In this document: in pieces, positions 44,136 through 55,382 of the stretch
Numbering within the stretch: position 1 is the stretch's first letter
How the letters are laid out: every line of letters begins with the position of its first letter
NCBI GenBank assembly: GCA_007644065.1
Contig: VJWN01000007.1
Location: 868,001-932,000 of the forward strand
DNA length: 64,000 nucleotides
Direction: 5' to 3'
Source of the DNA: Margaritispora aquatica
Lineage: Eukaryota > Ascomycota > Leotiomycetes > Helotiales > Discinellaceae
Program-made: the position numbers and the translations under genes
Notes under the pieces: generated by a model
What the model was told of the DNA's origin: nothing
Seen by the model: the letters and a program-made list of their open reading frames with translations, nothing else
Database searches by the model: none

Positions 44136-46988
44136 CTACAAAACAGTGACAGTGCTGGTGAGCTTGATATCTCTGCTGCTGAATCCGACACTCAAGCCCA
44201 TAGCACCAGATGGGATGATCCAATCCTGAGCCACAACATCCCAGTAGCTGAGATCTCTCCTCTGGAGAGGGAAAGTGATCTTGACTCTCTGCTGGGGTTG
44301 GAGGTACACCTTCTCGAAACCCCTGAGCTGCTTAGGTGGAGTGGTAGGCGCAGATGAAGGCAGAGTGAGGTACAATTGCGGCACTTCGGCGCCGGGAACG
44401 GAACCGGTGTTCTCGAGCATCACGGTGACGTAGTAAAGTGTTTCCCAAAGGGCTGGGTTGCCTCCTGGCATTGTTGCCATGGCTGGAGCGCGAGCTGTCA
44501 CGTTAGAGACCGTGCAAGCGGAGACAGCGAGGTTGGAAACGGCGAAGGTGGTGTATGAAAGACCATAGCCGAATTCGTACAGCACGCTCATGTTTTGGGA
44601 GTCGAAGTAGCGGTAGTCGATCTCGAGGCCCTCCTCGAAATACACCTGCCAGGCGTCGGTGCCGTTGTTGGGGTTGGAGGTGACTGGGAGGGCATTGTAA
44701 TCGTTCTTGTCGAGGGCAATGGTGTATGGGAGTTTACCAGAGGGGTTGACGTCGCCATAGAGGATGTCAACGATGGCATTACCAGATTCTTGGCCTGGAT
44801 AGTGAGCTGCTACGATGGCGGTAACATTGGTGTGGTTTGCGAATGGAAGATTGTTGATTCCTGATGAGTGGGTTACGACAACGGTATTTCCACACCATGA
44901 AGCTACGCTTTCGACGACTTCGTTGCCGTACCAATCAGTGTCCAAGGAGACACGGTCAGCAGCCTCTTCAGCCCAGGTCTTGAGGAACACAATACAAACT
45001 TCTGGGAGATCGGGAATGGCGAGTGTAGAAATATTGGTGGTTGCGATCAAAGTGTTGTTGAGCCAAATTTGTGTGTCTGTTCCGTCCAACTTGGTACGGG
45101 CCTTGAGAGCATCCAAAGGCGTCACGATGTATGTAAGGCGACCGGTTCCTGATCCTCCACCAGAAGTGAGAGTGCCGTATTCGAAGTTGACCTGGTTGTA
45201 GAGTCCAAGCGTATCATCACCAGCATCGTTGCCGAATATGGCCATGGACTTTGGACGAGACAACGGGAGAGTATTGTTGGTGTTCTTGAGCAGGACAGCA
45301 GATGCAGAACCAATCTCGCGAATGAGTTCAGCGTGGTTGCTGCGAACGTCACGTGAGCTGGGTCCCGTGAGGTTGAAAGTGCGGTACCAAGTGGATGGTA
45401 GTGAGAACGTATTTAGCGGAGCACTGGACGGGTCGACAGTTGGGAATCCAGTGTCTTGTCCCAAGTAGAAGTATGGAGTCAAAATTCGTGTGACCATATC
45501 ATTCAGTCTTGACAGCGCCAATGTGCCATTGTTGACACCGTTAGTGAGGTTGCCTCGGAAAGAAGAAGCTTCTCCAAATGTAAGACCATAAAGACCAATT
45601 CCTCCTGGCTGATCCATATCCAAGCCAGCTTCAGCAGATGGAATACCTGAATGAGTCGCTCCCCAATCGGACATAACATATCCTTGGAATCCAAGCTCGC
45701 CCTTGAGTAGACCATTGAGAGACTTGGAATTCTGGCATCCATAGGAGCCATTAATTCTGTTGTAGGAGCACATCACACTGGCGACTCCAGCGTGGATGGC
45801 ATTGGCAAAAGGCCACACTATAATGTTATTAGTAATTTGTCACAAGTTTGTTCGAAAAGACGACCGATTCTTAAAGTCACGTTGGAAGGATAGCCGGAAA
45901 ACTTACTGTAAAGCTCGTGCATAGTACGGTCATCCAAGTTGGATGAAATGGACTCTTGAACTAAAGGCCCAGAGAATCCGTTGGCATAAGTTGGGTTACG
46001 TTGAGTTTCTTGCTCGTTGGCAACCCAGTGTTTGGCGCAAGCTTGAATACCATTGCTCTGGAGGCCCTCAATCGTCTCTTCCATGGCAACACCTGTAAGG
46101 TACGGATCAGGTGAGAAACCTTCCCAGTTCCTACCAGCATAGGCGGAACGTCCGAGAGGACCAGCAACAGGGCTCCAATGCGTCAGATAACAGTACACAC
46201 TAATAGTGATAGAAATCGCTTACCTCAACGCGACATGGGAACCTTTTCCCCTGAACTCTGCTCCCATCTCGACACCACGACGATACATAAGATCACGATC
46301 AAAAGTCGCTGCTGTCGAAACACCGGCGGGGAACACACTTGCGTAGTCGGCCACTCGAATGGCCAAAGGTCCATCGTGCAGACAAAGACCCCCAAACCCA
46401 AGACGTGGGATGGCAACAATATTGCCAACGCATGGGCCCGGAGTACCCGTAACCCTAATGAATACTTAGTAATACATTATTTACAAGTAATACCGACTTA
46501 GATGGTGATTCAAATCCTCAGCGATTGCAATTATCAATGCTTGAAGAATACATATAGGATAACCGAGAAGTGATGCAGGCACTTACATGTCGGATTTTTC
46601 CTCCAATGTCATTTGATCAACAAAGTTACGGGCTTTCACCAAGGCAGCTTCCCATCCGATACCAGTGGTATTTGCTGTGAACCGTTAAGATTTTTTTTGG
46701 CGTATAATTGTGAGGTGTGTACATACGTGAAGGATAGACTGGTGGTGATGATCCATATTGAGTGAGAATCTATAAAGGCAAATCCCGTCAGCTTCATACT
46801 GTATATTTCTTATAGATTGCAGGCTGGAACCATAACCCTCAATTTTGCGAGTAGAACCACATGTTGCTCCAGAATTTGCATGAAAAGGTTGAGTCTTCTA
46901 AGTGAAAACTTACAGTGTAATTGGCAGGCTGGACGATGGCAAGGGCTGGAGCCAGAATGGCGGCCAGAGGCAAAAGTGAGGAGAACAT
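44136..46988 (-). CDS. Secreted beta-glucosidase, GH3
   Basis: Exons are 46988-46914, 46769-46727, 46674-46587, 46454-46224, 46172-45907 and 45817-44136; the product is 794 residues. A signal peptide ([17 protein letters not shown]) precedes the GH3 N-domain. Visible blocks are [20 protein letters not shown] then [39 protein letters not shown] (substrate-binding KHW) and [16 protein letters not shown], whose Asp near residue 285 is the expected nucleophile. The C-domain has [15 protein letters not shown] and [21 protein letters not shown] fibronectin-III-like end carries [13 protein letters not shown]. Many N-glycosylation sequons are present. The enzyme would release glucose from cellobiose or other beta-glucosides outside the cell. 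All splices keep frame, including HELYMWPFANAI. No inactivating change is seen. Confidence 0.94.
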
Positions 46989-49605
46989 CTTGAAGAAAGA
47001 AGTTGCTGTGACTTTTAGACTGGTGAGTGATCTTCAATGGCAAAACTTGGTCTTCTTATACTCGCAGCTGTCTAACTATCTTTCCTCCCCGAACTGCTCG
47101 TCTGCAGCGAGCATGTGGACGGAACCCTTCCTCTCCATCTTGCCATGCCCATCCATCCCATCCCATTCTCTTCATTCAGCGTTCATTACAACATCATGCA
47201 TGCCGAACATCCCATATTGCCACAGATTTGTTCGGACTAACCAGCCAAGAGTATATCGCCAGTGGAGGACATTGATGGATTGCCAGAGTTGCAGCCGAAG
47301 ATCACCCACGCCGACCCGCTTCAAAGACAAACTCAGACGATTTTGCGGGGCAATAGGCGACCTCGCGAGACCTGGAGAACGGGGAATGGGGTTTGGAGGG
47401 GATTTGGAGGGGGCCCGGGGCAGTTGAAGCAACACGTGAGCGCAAAAGGGCCGATCCAAGCTCACTAGGGTCTACCCCGCTCCGAGATAGACTTTTTGTT
47501 AGTGCTCCCAGTACCTGCTCAGCCATGCGTTCGGTGCTTTGTCAGTGCTCAATGAGCTCTCCAGGCGCTCGGAAATGCAGATGCGTAGCTTTTTTGCCAA
47601 TCATATTTGTCGAACTTAAGGATGGCATTCACTTCTCCGTCCGAAGATTCTCCTCAAGGCTTGTTAGATCAAAATTGCTAGCCGTTGCCATTGCCGCTGT
47701 CTTGTCATTAGCACACTGGGCACACACTTCTCGCATAGTCAATGTCAAGATCTTACCTACAAAACGGCACATTCATTCGGCCGATGCTCACGGCTGCGAT
47801 AGCATGGGTGGAATTTGCAGGACGAGGTAGGCAAATTGTCGGAAATTTAATAGATGTGGATAATCGCCGTGGTAGAATTTTTCGTGAATCAAGATTCGAT
47901 GAACTAGAACACTTGCACGACAATTTGCAAGTGGAGATCACTCCAATTCGGCTTCATGTAGCCGATGAACTGGCCACGCATGGGACTAGGTTCGAGCTTA
48001 AAGCTGTACCCCATGAACTTTGCTCAAATCTAAAATTGAACAGCAAAGTTTGTCTTTAACTTGTAGGGATGACCAAAGGGAATGACTCGGTACTTCATCT
48101 AAAGATTTGTAAAACTTTGTATTTGCGAAGTGCCTAAATAAGGACGAAAATATCTTCTTTATTTTCAAAATGAAGTAAATATTTAGTAGTACTACTTTTG
48201 CAAGGACCCATTGGTGTGGTTCTAGATTCCTACAACCACTTGGAGAACGGGTTTCCTTCGGATATTGCCCCGCTCTCGGTACGGTATGGAGTAAAACTCT
48301 CCCCTCTCCCCAGCTTCCATACATCACCACTTGGTGCGTCGTCATATCACTAGCGTTCATTCCACTTGTGTTGGATCCGTAAAAGGCCCGGCTGGCAAGA
48401 ATTTTGTCGGTATGCAAGGCATCATTCTCGGACTTGCAGCTCTGCTTCACTTTGGAGTCAAAGTCATCCAGCTTAACAATTACTTGCATCGTCACCTATG
48501 GTAATCCAGTTACGACGGTCGGGACTACCCCGCGCCTTAGTGCCAGCTGATGTGATTGATAAAGATTTCAAGCCAGCTCATACACTTGGCGAACATGTCA
48601 TGGACATCGTTTTGGCCTTTTGGAACAACCCGTAAATTGTGTGGAGCAACTCAATCTGCGAATAGCGAAAAAAGGTTGCTTGAACGTCTCCTAATGCAAA
48701 TGCCAGACTTGCATGCTGCTGAGGAGAAGTTGAAAATTCTTCTAGAAATGGGCAAATAACGAAAACAACTTCAAGCAAAGCTGTAAACAGTGAACATTAA
48801 ACTAGTGTGAATATGCAACAAGTGTCTAAATGGCCATTGCAGAGCTCAATGGACCACTTCAACAAGGCCCAGGACCTCGGTCTCGAAAGTCGACGCGACG
48901 ACTCGTGTGCTATCTGATGTTCGAGCCCAACAGGTAGTGAAGGCACAAATCCGTGTAACCCAGTAGATCATCCCTGACTTGGTCTAGGTTGAGTGACGTC
49001 CCTGTTCAGAAGAAGAAAAACACTCCAGCTTCCAAGTTGCAAATAATTCTAAACGACAAACAATTGCCTCATGTGTCTTCGTACTACGAATACATATCTC
49101 GCATGTGCATGCCGATGGCTCTAGTAATCGAAAAGTACTATCTGTGTACCCGTAAGCTTGATACATAGACAGAACGAGTGATCGTTCGTTTGAAGAGATT
49201 AGAAGCACCAAAATCAACGATTACGGATCTACACACACACAAGGTACATGTCTGCTCTCCCACCTATCACTTGATAAGGTTCAAGAGTCTGGTCGTCTCT
49301 TTGTTCCCCTACATTATGGCTACAAGTCCTCGTGAGAATTTAATGCCAGTGGCGTAAGACGTCTCGGCAAGGCTGCAGAAATGGTGATTTCTCATTTCGA
49401 GCTTATCAGATGAAGATGCTCAATCAATTACTTAGGTGGGCTTTTACTTAGTCATGTGACCATAGATGCTTGGAAACACGACTTAGGACGCGGGCAATGT
49501 TTACTTGGTACAAATCCCCTCAACCAACTCCGACCGCTCTCAACACCCTTACCGGCAAATAGAACTATAACATGCTCTTGTTGTATCAGGATCTCTCATC
49601 ATAGG
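46989..49605. other. Gene-poor region upstream of GH3 and HAUS6
   Basis: About 2.6 kb. The first 500 bp serve as GH3 promoter. Two true-ATG open frames have plausible composition but no recognised family: complement 48490-47998 (MQVIVKLDDFDSKVKQSCK...) and 48598-48759 (MSWTSFWPFGTTRKLC..., ending in an E/K/L helix). Neither is supported enough to call. A short inverted repeat CACTTGCA/TGCAAGTG spans 47910-47933. Confidence 0.4.
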
Positions 49606-51880
49606 ATGTCCACCAACATCAGCAACTCCTCCGTTACGAGGTCGCGAAGTCTCAAAATCCCCCCGACAAACATTCTTAAACCACCAACAGTGACTTCCAC
49701 GACAATTACCAATAATGCTCAGGCGGGACCTTCGAGCGTCACTCTGTTTATTACAAATCTGCGACTCTTGGATCTCGATTTGAAAGATGACTGGCCTGCA
49801 ATTTCAGCCGCAACGTTCTCAACTAAGGATCAGAATCAGAAAAAGAGAATACAGGCGGTGGAGTGGGCTTTGTACCAATTATTTGCTTTATGGGATCCAG
49901 AAGAAACTCGCAGTGTAAATAAGACCGAGCTTCCAACTCAAAGCCAATGGGTAGCTAACTGCTTTACAGAAACTCCAACCATTCTTCCCACCCCACGAAC
50001 AGTTACAGTCGCTGAATCTGCGAAACGCCCTGTACCGATGTCTAGACCAGGCGAAAAAGAATGGTGCTCTAGGCCGAGATACGGTTCTCCGCAAAACTAT
50101 GCTAGATGAATGCAAGGGGGAGAGGTTAGAGGAGGTTCTAGCCGTGTTCTCCAATGCTGTCCTGAAGAAAATGCTACATGATGCAGGGACTGAACGACAT
50201 ACGCCTCTTGCTCAACAGCTAGCTATCGAAAACCTCTCGTACCATGGAGAGCGACCTGTCTTGGCCTCTTTGATCGTAGCTCACAAAGCTTCACTCAGTA
50301 CCCATTTGCGTGGAAAAGAAGCCGCGAAGTCAAGATATAAAGATTTTTCAAACTTGCTGGATTTGAACGACCGCCAAATTGCTCGCCGGCACGAGCAAAT
50401 GAAACAAACAATCCAAGAGAACAACTCAAACGAGCAACTGTCTAGCAGGGAAGCCTCCGCTGTCCAGGACCAGGCACAAAGAAACTGGTCAGGCAACCCA
50501 GAGTGGCTCGATAGCATGCTGTTTGGTGATAGCAAAGCAAATGGAGATGGACTCCTGGCAACGCGGTTTGATAAAGTTTGGGAACATGTAGAGCGTGGAA
50601 ACATTGTGGATGTTGAAAGAAAATCCAGGGCTGGACTTCTCGAACAATTAGAATCCCGAGTGAAAAGCCAGGAGACTCGACTAGCAAGATGGCAGGATTT
50701 TGGGAAAACGCTTGCAAAGTCGAATTCCGCAAGTTCAGCAGCACCAACGGACAAGCTCCCAGGCGAAGCTTATAGGATTGATCTAGGATTCAATTTACAT
50801 CAGTCATTGCAGATAGGACGCAAGGTCCCAGAGGAACCTGTTCAATCTACTTCTGTATCACTAGAAGAATACACTAGACTTATTGATAACATGACTTCCG
50901 AGCTGGCTCAGGTGGCAAAGCTTCAAGTACAAACACAGCCTACACCCCGAAGACCTAACACAAAACCTAACGCTCAATTGTCATCTCCATCAATAATAAG
51001 CCCACCACAGCAAGAGCCAGTAGTTTATCAGGACGAGGGATGGTCTTCAGTGAGCGATAGCGAAGATCTTTCTCCAGGGTCGACGAGTATTGTCACTAAA
51101 TCAACGATGCAAACACCACCGTCAGGGCTTAGAACTCTTCGACGAGGACGGCAAACTTTGCCCGATCGCTCGAGCATAACACCACAGCCGAAATACAGGC
51201 TGAGAGACGAATCTTCATCAATATCACCACCAAGGTCCGCTGTAGAGTGGAAAGAGCCATCACCTCAATTGCCGCCTTCACCCACAAGAGCAAGAGCACT
51301 CGCGCCTGAGGCTATGGGCCCGCCTCCTTTGCCTCTTGTCTCAAAGGACTCAGAATCGGATCTTGCGGATGCAATCTTGAATTCAGTGGCTGCTGCATCG
51401 CCTTCGCCAAGGAAACAAAGACACACCCTTTCACTAGCGGAGCGTACCCGCTTATCTATGTCTCGAGCATCGCATACCCAACTCTCGGATCTCCACGACG
51501 ATTTTGAACTAGCTGACCTGCCAAGATTGACAATCAGATCTCGTCCATCGTTGACACCGCAGCCAATTCCAGAAGCTGTGCCAGGTCTACACGAAGACCT
51601 GATTGAGCGAACAAGAAAGAGCATGGCAGGATTTGAAGTGGCGCAGAAAAAGGCGCAATTGGAAAGGAGAAGAAGCGTCAAAGAGGAAAAGAAAAGAGTA
51701 AGACAATCAAGTTATTTCCCTAAAGTAGAAGAGGAAAAGAATAGCGCAACGCCAGATATTAGCGCAATCGAGTTGATGGAAGGAGATCCGGACTATGAGA
51801 GCGTATTCAAAAGTCGACCGAAGATCAAGACGAGCCCAGCGGTCAGTCCGATGAGAAGTTGGGATGAGAGTCAACAGTAG
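49606..51880 (+). CDS. HAUS augmin-like complex subunit 6
   Basis: Exons are 49606-49914 and 49970-51880, separated by a 55-nt intron; the product is 739 residues. Splicing joins LFALWDPEETRS to KLQPFFPPHEQLQSLNLRNA in frame. The HAUS6 N-terminal domain covers about residues 44-230: LFITNLRLLDLDLKDDWP, KKRIQAVEWALYQLFALWDP, KKNGALGRDTVLRKTMLDEC and RLEEVLAVFSNAVLKK. A long helical middle part follows. The C-terminal half is disordered and Ser/Pro-rich, with RTRLSMSRASHTQLSD and RTRKSMAGFEVAQKKAQLE near the end. Augmin recruits gamma-tubulin to the sides of spindle microtubules; it is conserved in filamentous fungi and absent from budding yeast. The gene converges with the F-box-like gene at 52245. 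Confidence 0.9.
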
Positions 51881-52244
51881 ACGTTTCCAGGCTGCGTCTC
51901 TATTAAGCCCATTCTTGGTTCAGGTGCGATTAACAGTCGGGAAAAAAAGCTAGCATCATAACGCATTTGTTGCTCTTGAAGATGATGAATAATGGATTCA
52001 GTATACTCCTCTACTTGTTATATTCCGCTCCCTCATGCTTACTGGTATCCTGGCTCTTTTACAAATGTACTCGAAAATTCCTTTTCAACACTTTTACTCA
52101 CGGTTTACTCCCTTTAACAACGTCATGTTTCATGTGTTGAACCCTAGCTTGGCAATGTTTACCATACATTTGAAATCCTTTCGGAAATTACAATATCAAA
52201 TTGGCTGAGGATGTGTGTCCTTCAGTAAACAACTGCAAACACGC
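51881..52244. other. Convergent 3' flanks
   Basis: About 360 bp of T-rich DNA between two stop codons. Nothing else was seen. Confidence 0.4.
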
Positions 52245-53462
52245 TCAACGACCTCCACTAGACTCCTTTCGCCGACGCAGAACGTACCCCCCACTAAATG
52301 GCCAATCTGCCATATCTGGCAAGATGGTCACATCTGGCCCAAAGCATTCAAACCATTCAGGAATCTTCATCTGGTTGCCTTCAAACGGCCACTTATAATC
52401 GAAAACATAATCGTCTTGGCGACATACTAAGTCCTCATACATTGTCCACCCTCTTCCTGCTTTATAGAATCCTTCAACAATCTGCCCCATGCGGAAAGGA
52501 TTTCTCCCGTTTTTGTCTGGCCAAGTGCCAGCAGAGCCGAACCTGGTTGATGTTTGATCTGTATTGAGAGTCACACATTGCCACCTAGCGATACACACTC
52601 TATAAATCGACGGATCTGCCATAGTCTCGAAAACACAAATGGTAAATTCCAGTGCACAGATGTCGCACCTAAGCAAGGTGTTTAAAGCTTTCATCCTTGG
52701 CTTTTCAGGCTTCTCATTGTCCCCAATAGATGGATTTGTGATCACAATATTATGATCGACGTCAAGTCGAATGTCCATGTGCGAACATATTAAATTCTTT
52801 GGGAAGAGGTCGTTTGGTTGCGAGAATCCAACAAATCGCCACTGTCGCATTACGATGAAGTCGCCTTTGTGGGAGATGCGAGAAACAGCATTCGTGTTAG
52901 CGTAGGCATCCTCAAATACAAAAACCCTTGAATCATTGTTGGATAGGAGTCTTAGGAAATTGTGGTACCATCCCCCTTCCTCATAAAGCTTCATCGTCAT
53001 TTTGAAAGCAATGGTACTAAACCCATCAAATACGTTTCTTCGTGTGGGCTCATCGGCTTCCAGGCACCTGGGTTTCGGAATCCCCCAATCCTCCTGACCA
53101 ATCGGTTGCAGGGGTATGTATCTTTTGACATGCTTTATATGATGTTGTCGCATGCAATGGGCGCAAGGTACCTCGTTACGAGAACCGCGAGCAACGACCT
53201 CTAGTGTCGTGGTGTCAATCAGGAGGGCTCGCGCGTTAACGCATGTCTGTGCGAAGGCTTCATATGAGCGTTGTTTAAGAAACGTTATAATGTGGAGTAT
53301 GATCTCGGCTGGTAGGACATCAAAAAGACTGGTTGGCTTGAATATGTCTTTGGCATATAAGATCTTTGCGATAGAAGACTTATTGAATTCAGGATCTGCG
53401 CTTCCATTTTGGATCCTTCGTAGCTTATCAGAGCGATTTTCCGTTAGGGGGTTCTTAAGCAT
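52245..53462 (-). CDS. F-box-like protein
   Basis: This is a 405-residue ORF starting at the ATG at 53462, with no intron needed. The F-box-like segment lies near residues 47-95 (LFDVLPAEIILHIITFLKQR, then EAFAQTCVNARAL). A cysteine motif VPCAHCMRQHH follows directly, corresponding to the CYICxKLH block of the proteins at 1-3.4 kb. The long C-terminal part has RVFVFEDAYANTNAVSRISH, TLLRCDICALEFTICVF and ARWQCVTLNTDQ, and ends in basic RRRKESSGGR. The overall plan (F-box, first Cys motif, C-terminal CDIC motif) is shared with the 2159-3424 protein. The frame stays open for 120 bases upstream of the ATG, so a longer form joined to the gene at 53580-53938 is conceivable. Confidence 0.7.
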   Translation of the reverse strand: MLKNPLTENRSDKLRRIQNGSADPEFNKSSIAKILYAKDIFKPTSLFDVLPAEIILHIITFLKQRSYEAFAQTCVNARALLIDTTTLEVVARGSRNEVPCAHCMRQHHIKHVKRYIPLQPIGQEDWGIPKPRCLEADEPTRRNVFDGFSTIAFKMTMKLYEEGGWYHNFLRLLSNNDSRVFVFEDAYANTNAVSRISHKGDFIVMRQWRFVGFSQPNDLFPKNLICSHMDIRLDVDHNIVITNPSIGDNEKPEKPRMKALNTLLRCDICALEFTICVFETMADPSIYRVCIARWQCVTLNTDQTSTRFGSAGTWPDKNGRNPFRMGQIVEGFYKAGRGWTMYEDLVCRQDDYVFDYKWPFEGNQMKIPEWFECFGPDVTILPDMADWPFSGGYVLRRRKESSGGR

Positions 53463-53579
53463 CCTGGAATTTATTGCGACGGTGAAGGATGATATCTGGC
53501 TACCAACAGCGCCAGCTGTCTCGACGCTCACGATCCGGCGTGCAGATTCCCGAAATCTGGCCCTTTTCGCAATGCTCTC

Positions 53580-53938
53580 CTAACCTCTGTTAGCAACCTG
53601 TGTATCAACGTCTGGTGGACTTGAGCCTACTTCGAAGTGCATGTGGAATTTCATAGGCAGGACGATGCGACGATTGCCCATCTTTGCATCCCGGACCAGT
53701 GATACCTCAGATACTACATTGTATCTCGCTCTGGACTGCTGATCGTTCTGTGTCTGGCTGCTCTTGGTCGCAGTGACTGGAGATTCTAGATCGGCGGTTG
53801 GGATCAGCATTCGGGCCTTTGCTTGGAGGAAGTATGACTCTTACCGACATCATGGGCTTTAATATTCTGGTTTCTGTGAGATTGGAATAGATGCTTGCCT
53901 GCGTCTATCAGTCTCTTGGCTGTGTTAGCAGCATCCAT
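53580..53938 (-). CDS. Small hypothetical protein
   Basis: Exons are 53938-53845 and 53785-53580, separated by a 59-nt intron with a CTGAT-like branch site; the product is 99 residues. It starts MDAANTAKRLIDAGKHLFQS and continues with DAKMGNRRIVLPMKFHMHFE, ending DVDTQVANRG. No domain is recognised; composition and splice signals are gene-like. It lies 117 bp upstream of the F-box-like gene on the same strand. Its second exon contains an alternative donor (GTAGGC) that could splice to GAGAGC at 53584 in frame with that gene, which would make one longer protein. Confidence 0.45.
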
Positions 53939-55382
53939 TGTGGAGGACTTAGATGCGATGTGTTGGGTGGATGAAGTGATGTGAAAGATTGCAGCAAGGA
54001 AGATATGGGAGAATAGTAATATTTGACGATATTGTTTCAAGCGCAAATTATGGATTGTGGGAGGGGTGGAGACTAGACTCGTTGGATTGTTATTAGGGTG
54101 CCAAAGTCTCGGGTTGAAAAGGACATCTCGCCTTTTGGCGAGGGAAATCTACAAGTAGCTAACACGAGGCCGGCCAAATCCGTCTTCGTGAAAGCGAAAA
54201 TCTAGCTGATATATAAAGTATTCAAGTATCGTTTTTAATCGATGGAAGCTTCCCCTTGCATCTTTCGTCACTATATTTTTTTCAATGTGTACAACATTTG
54301 AGCACATTCTGGGATACTGCCTCCACGATATATCTAGCTATATTTCCGTCTCTGATAAATGTGTATAACGTTTGAGCACATTCTGAGGTATTACCCCTAA
54401 GATGTCCAGCTATATTTCCGGCTCCAAGGGTGATCAACTTTGACAGCCTCGATAACAAGTCATCACTACAGTAGTTGAAGAATATTCAAGATGCTTTGCA
54501 AGGTATGATCGGAACTTGTTTTAATGATTTTTAATGCTAAGACTTAATCCTGCATCATCACATTGGTGTTGTAAACCTAACTGATTTACAAGTATCCACG
54601 TATTGCGCGTATTTGAAGATGACCTCTCCTAGATATTCTATCACTATATTTTCCCAATGTGCATGGCAATTGACCACATTCTCAGGCGTCATCTCCAAAT
54701 TCTGTTGAGTTATATCTCCGATTTCGACGTCGATGATTTTTGCCCGCCTCGAACGAATATCATCAAAATGTTTCCACCCTGTGCCGAGTATGTAGTACAA
54801 GATGTATCCCCACCCACACCATGCATTCTTATATCAAAACAAAGCACATTAGACCCAAACCATAATAGTCGGCATTAGCGAGAAACCTGGTGCAGGTACA
54901 ATAAGCACTATTACTTTAATTTCTTTTTGGTACCACCCGCATCTCTTTTCATGTTAAGCGAGTTGTATGGTTTTGATCCATATATCAATTTTGCACTGCA
55001 AGCGGTTGCGCCGAGTCAATTTCATACAGCTAAGGTTGACAACTTCAGGTAAAAAGACGATTGAGGTTCTCGGACTTAAGAATTCGGGTATTGGGTAACC
55101 TTTGCTACCCCGCCATTGCTCCCCACTTTTGGTTGATGACGATGATATCCATATGTCAGTGCACGTTTGTTGGAGGGGTGGATATAAATTGATTCCTTGC
55201 CCCCCTCGGACTCTTCTCCGTTACATAAATATCTCAAAGATACACAAACACCCCAATTCAATAGCAAGTAGGTTCAATCTTCGTCTGTCTATACACAAAT
55301 CACATTCACTAACCACCGCAGCTCATCCCAAATCCAGATCCAATTCAACAAAATCCAGCCTTATCCATACCCACATATCAAA
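53939..55382. other. Intergenic with degenerate repeats
   Basis: About 1.4 kb. It contains three diverged copies of a 70-95 bp unit (54258-54760) and the promoter of the aldo-keto reductase gene, whose leader (55230-55380) is C/A-rich. No intact gene was found; the minus-strand open frame 54800-54558 lies across the third repeat. Confidence 0.45.
54258..54760. repeat. Three diverged copies of a 70-95 bp unit
   Basis: Copies start near 54268, 54356 and 54648. Each has an AATGTG...A element, a (TTGA)GCACATTCTGxG or GACCACATTCTCAGG core, and an AGCTATATTTCCG or AGTTATATCTCCG end. The first two are adjacent and the third is about 230 bp away. Read on the minus strand the cores give similar peptides (roughly EIxxDIxxxxxxxPxNVxxxxxH), so the unit may descend from a coding repeat. 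Confidence 0.55.

Noticed and set aside
44595..45201. Plus-strand ORFs inside the GH3 gene
   Set aside because: They are antisense shadows of a clearly conserved coding exon.
47742..48059. 105-codon plus-strand ORF in the GH3-HAUS6 gap
   Set aside because: It has no domain or splice context and is overlapped by an equally plausible minus-strand frame.
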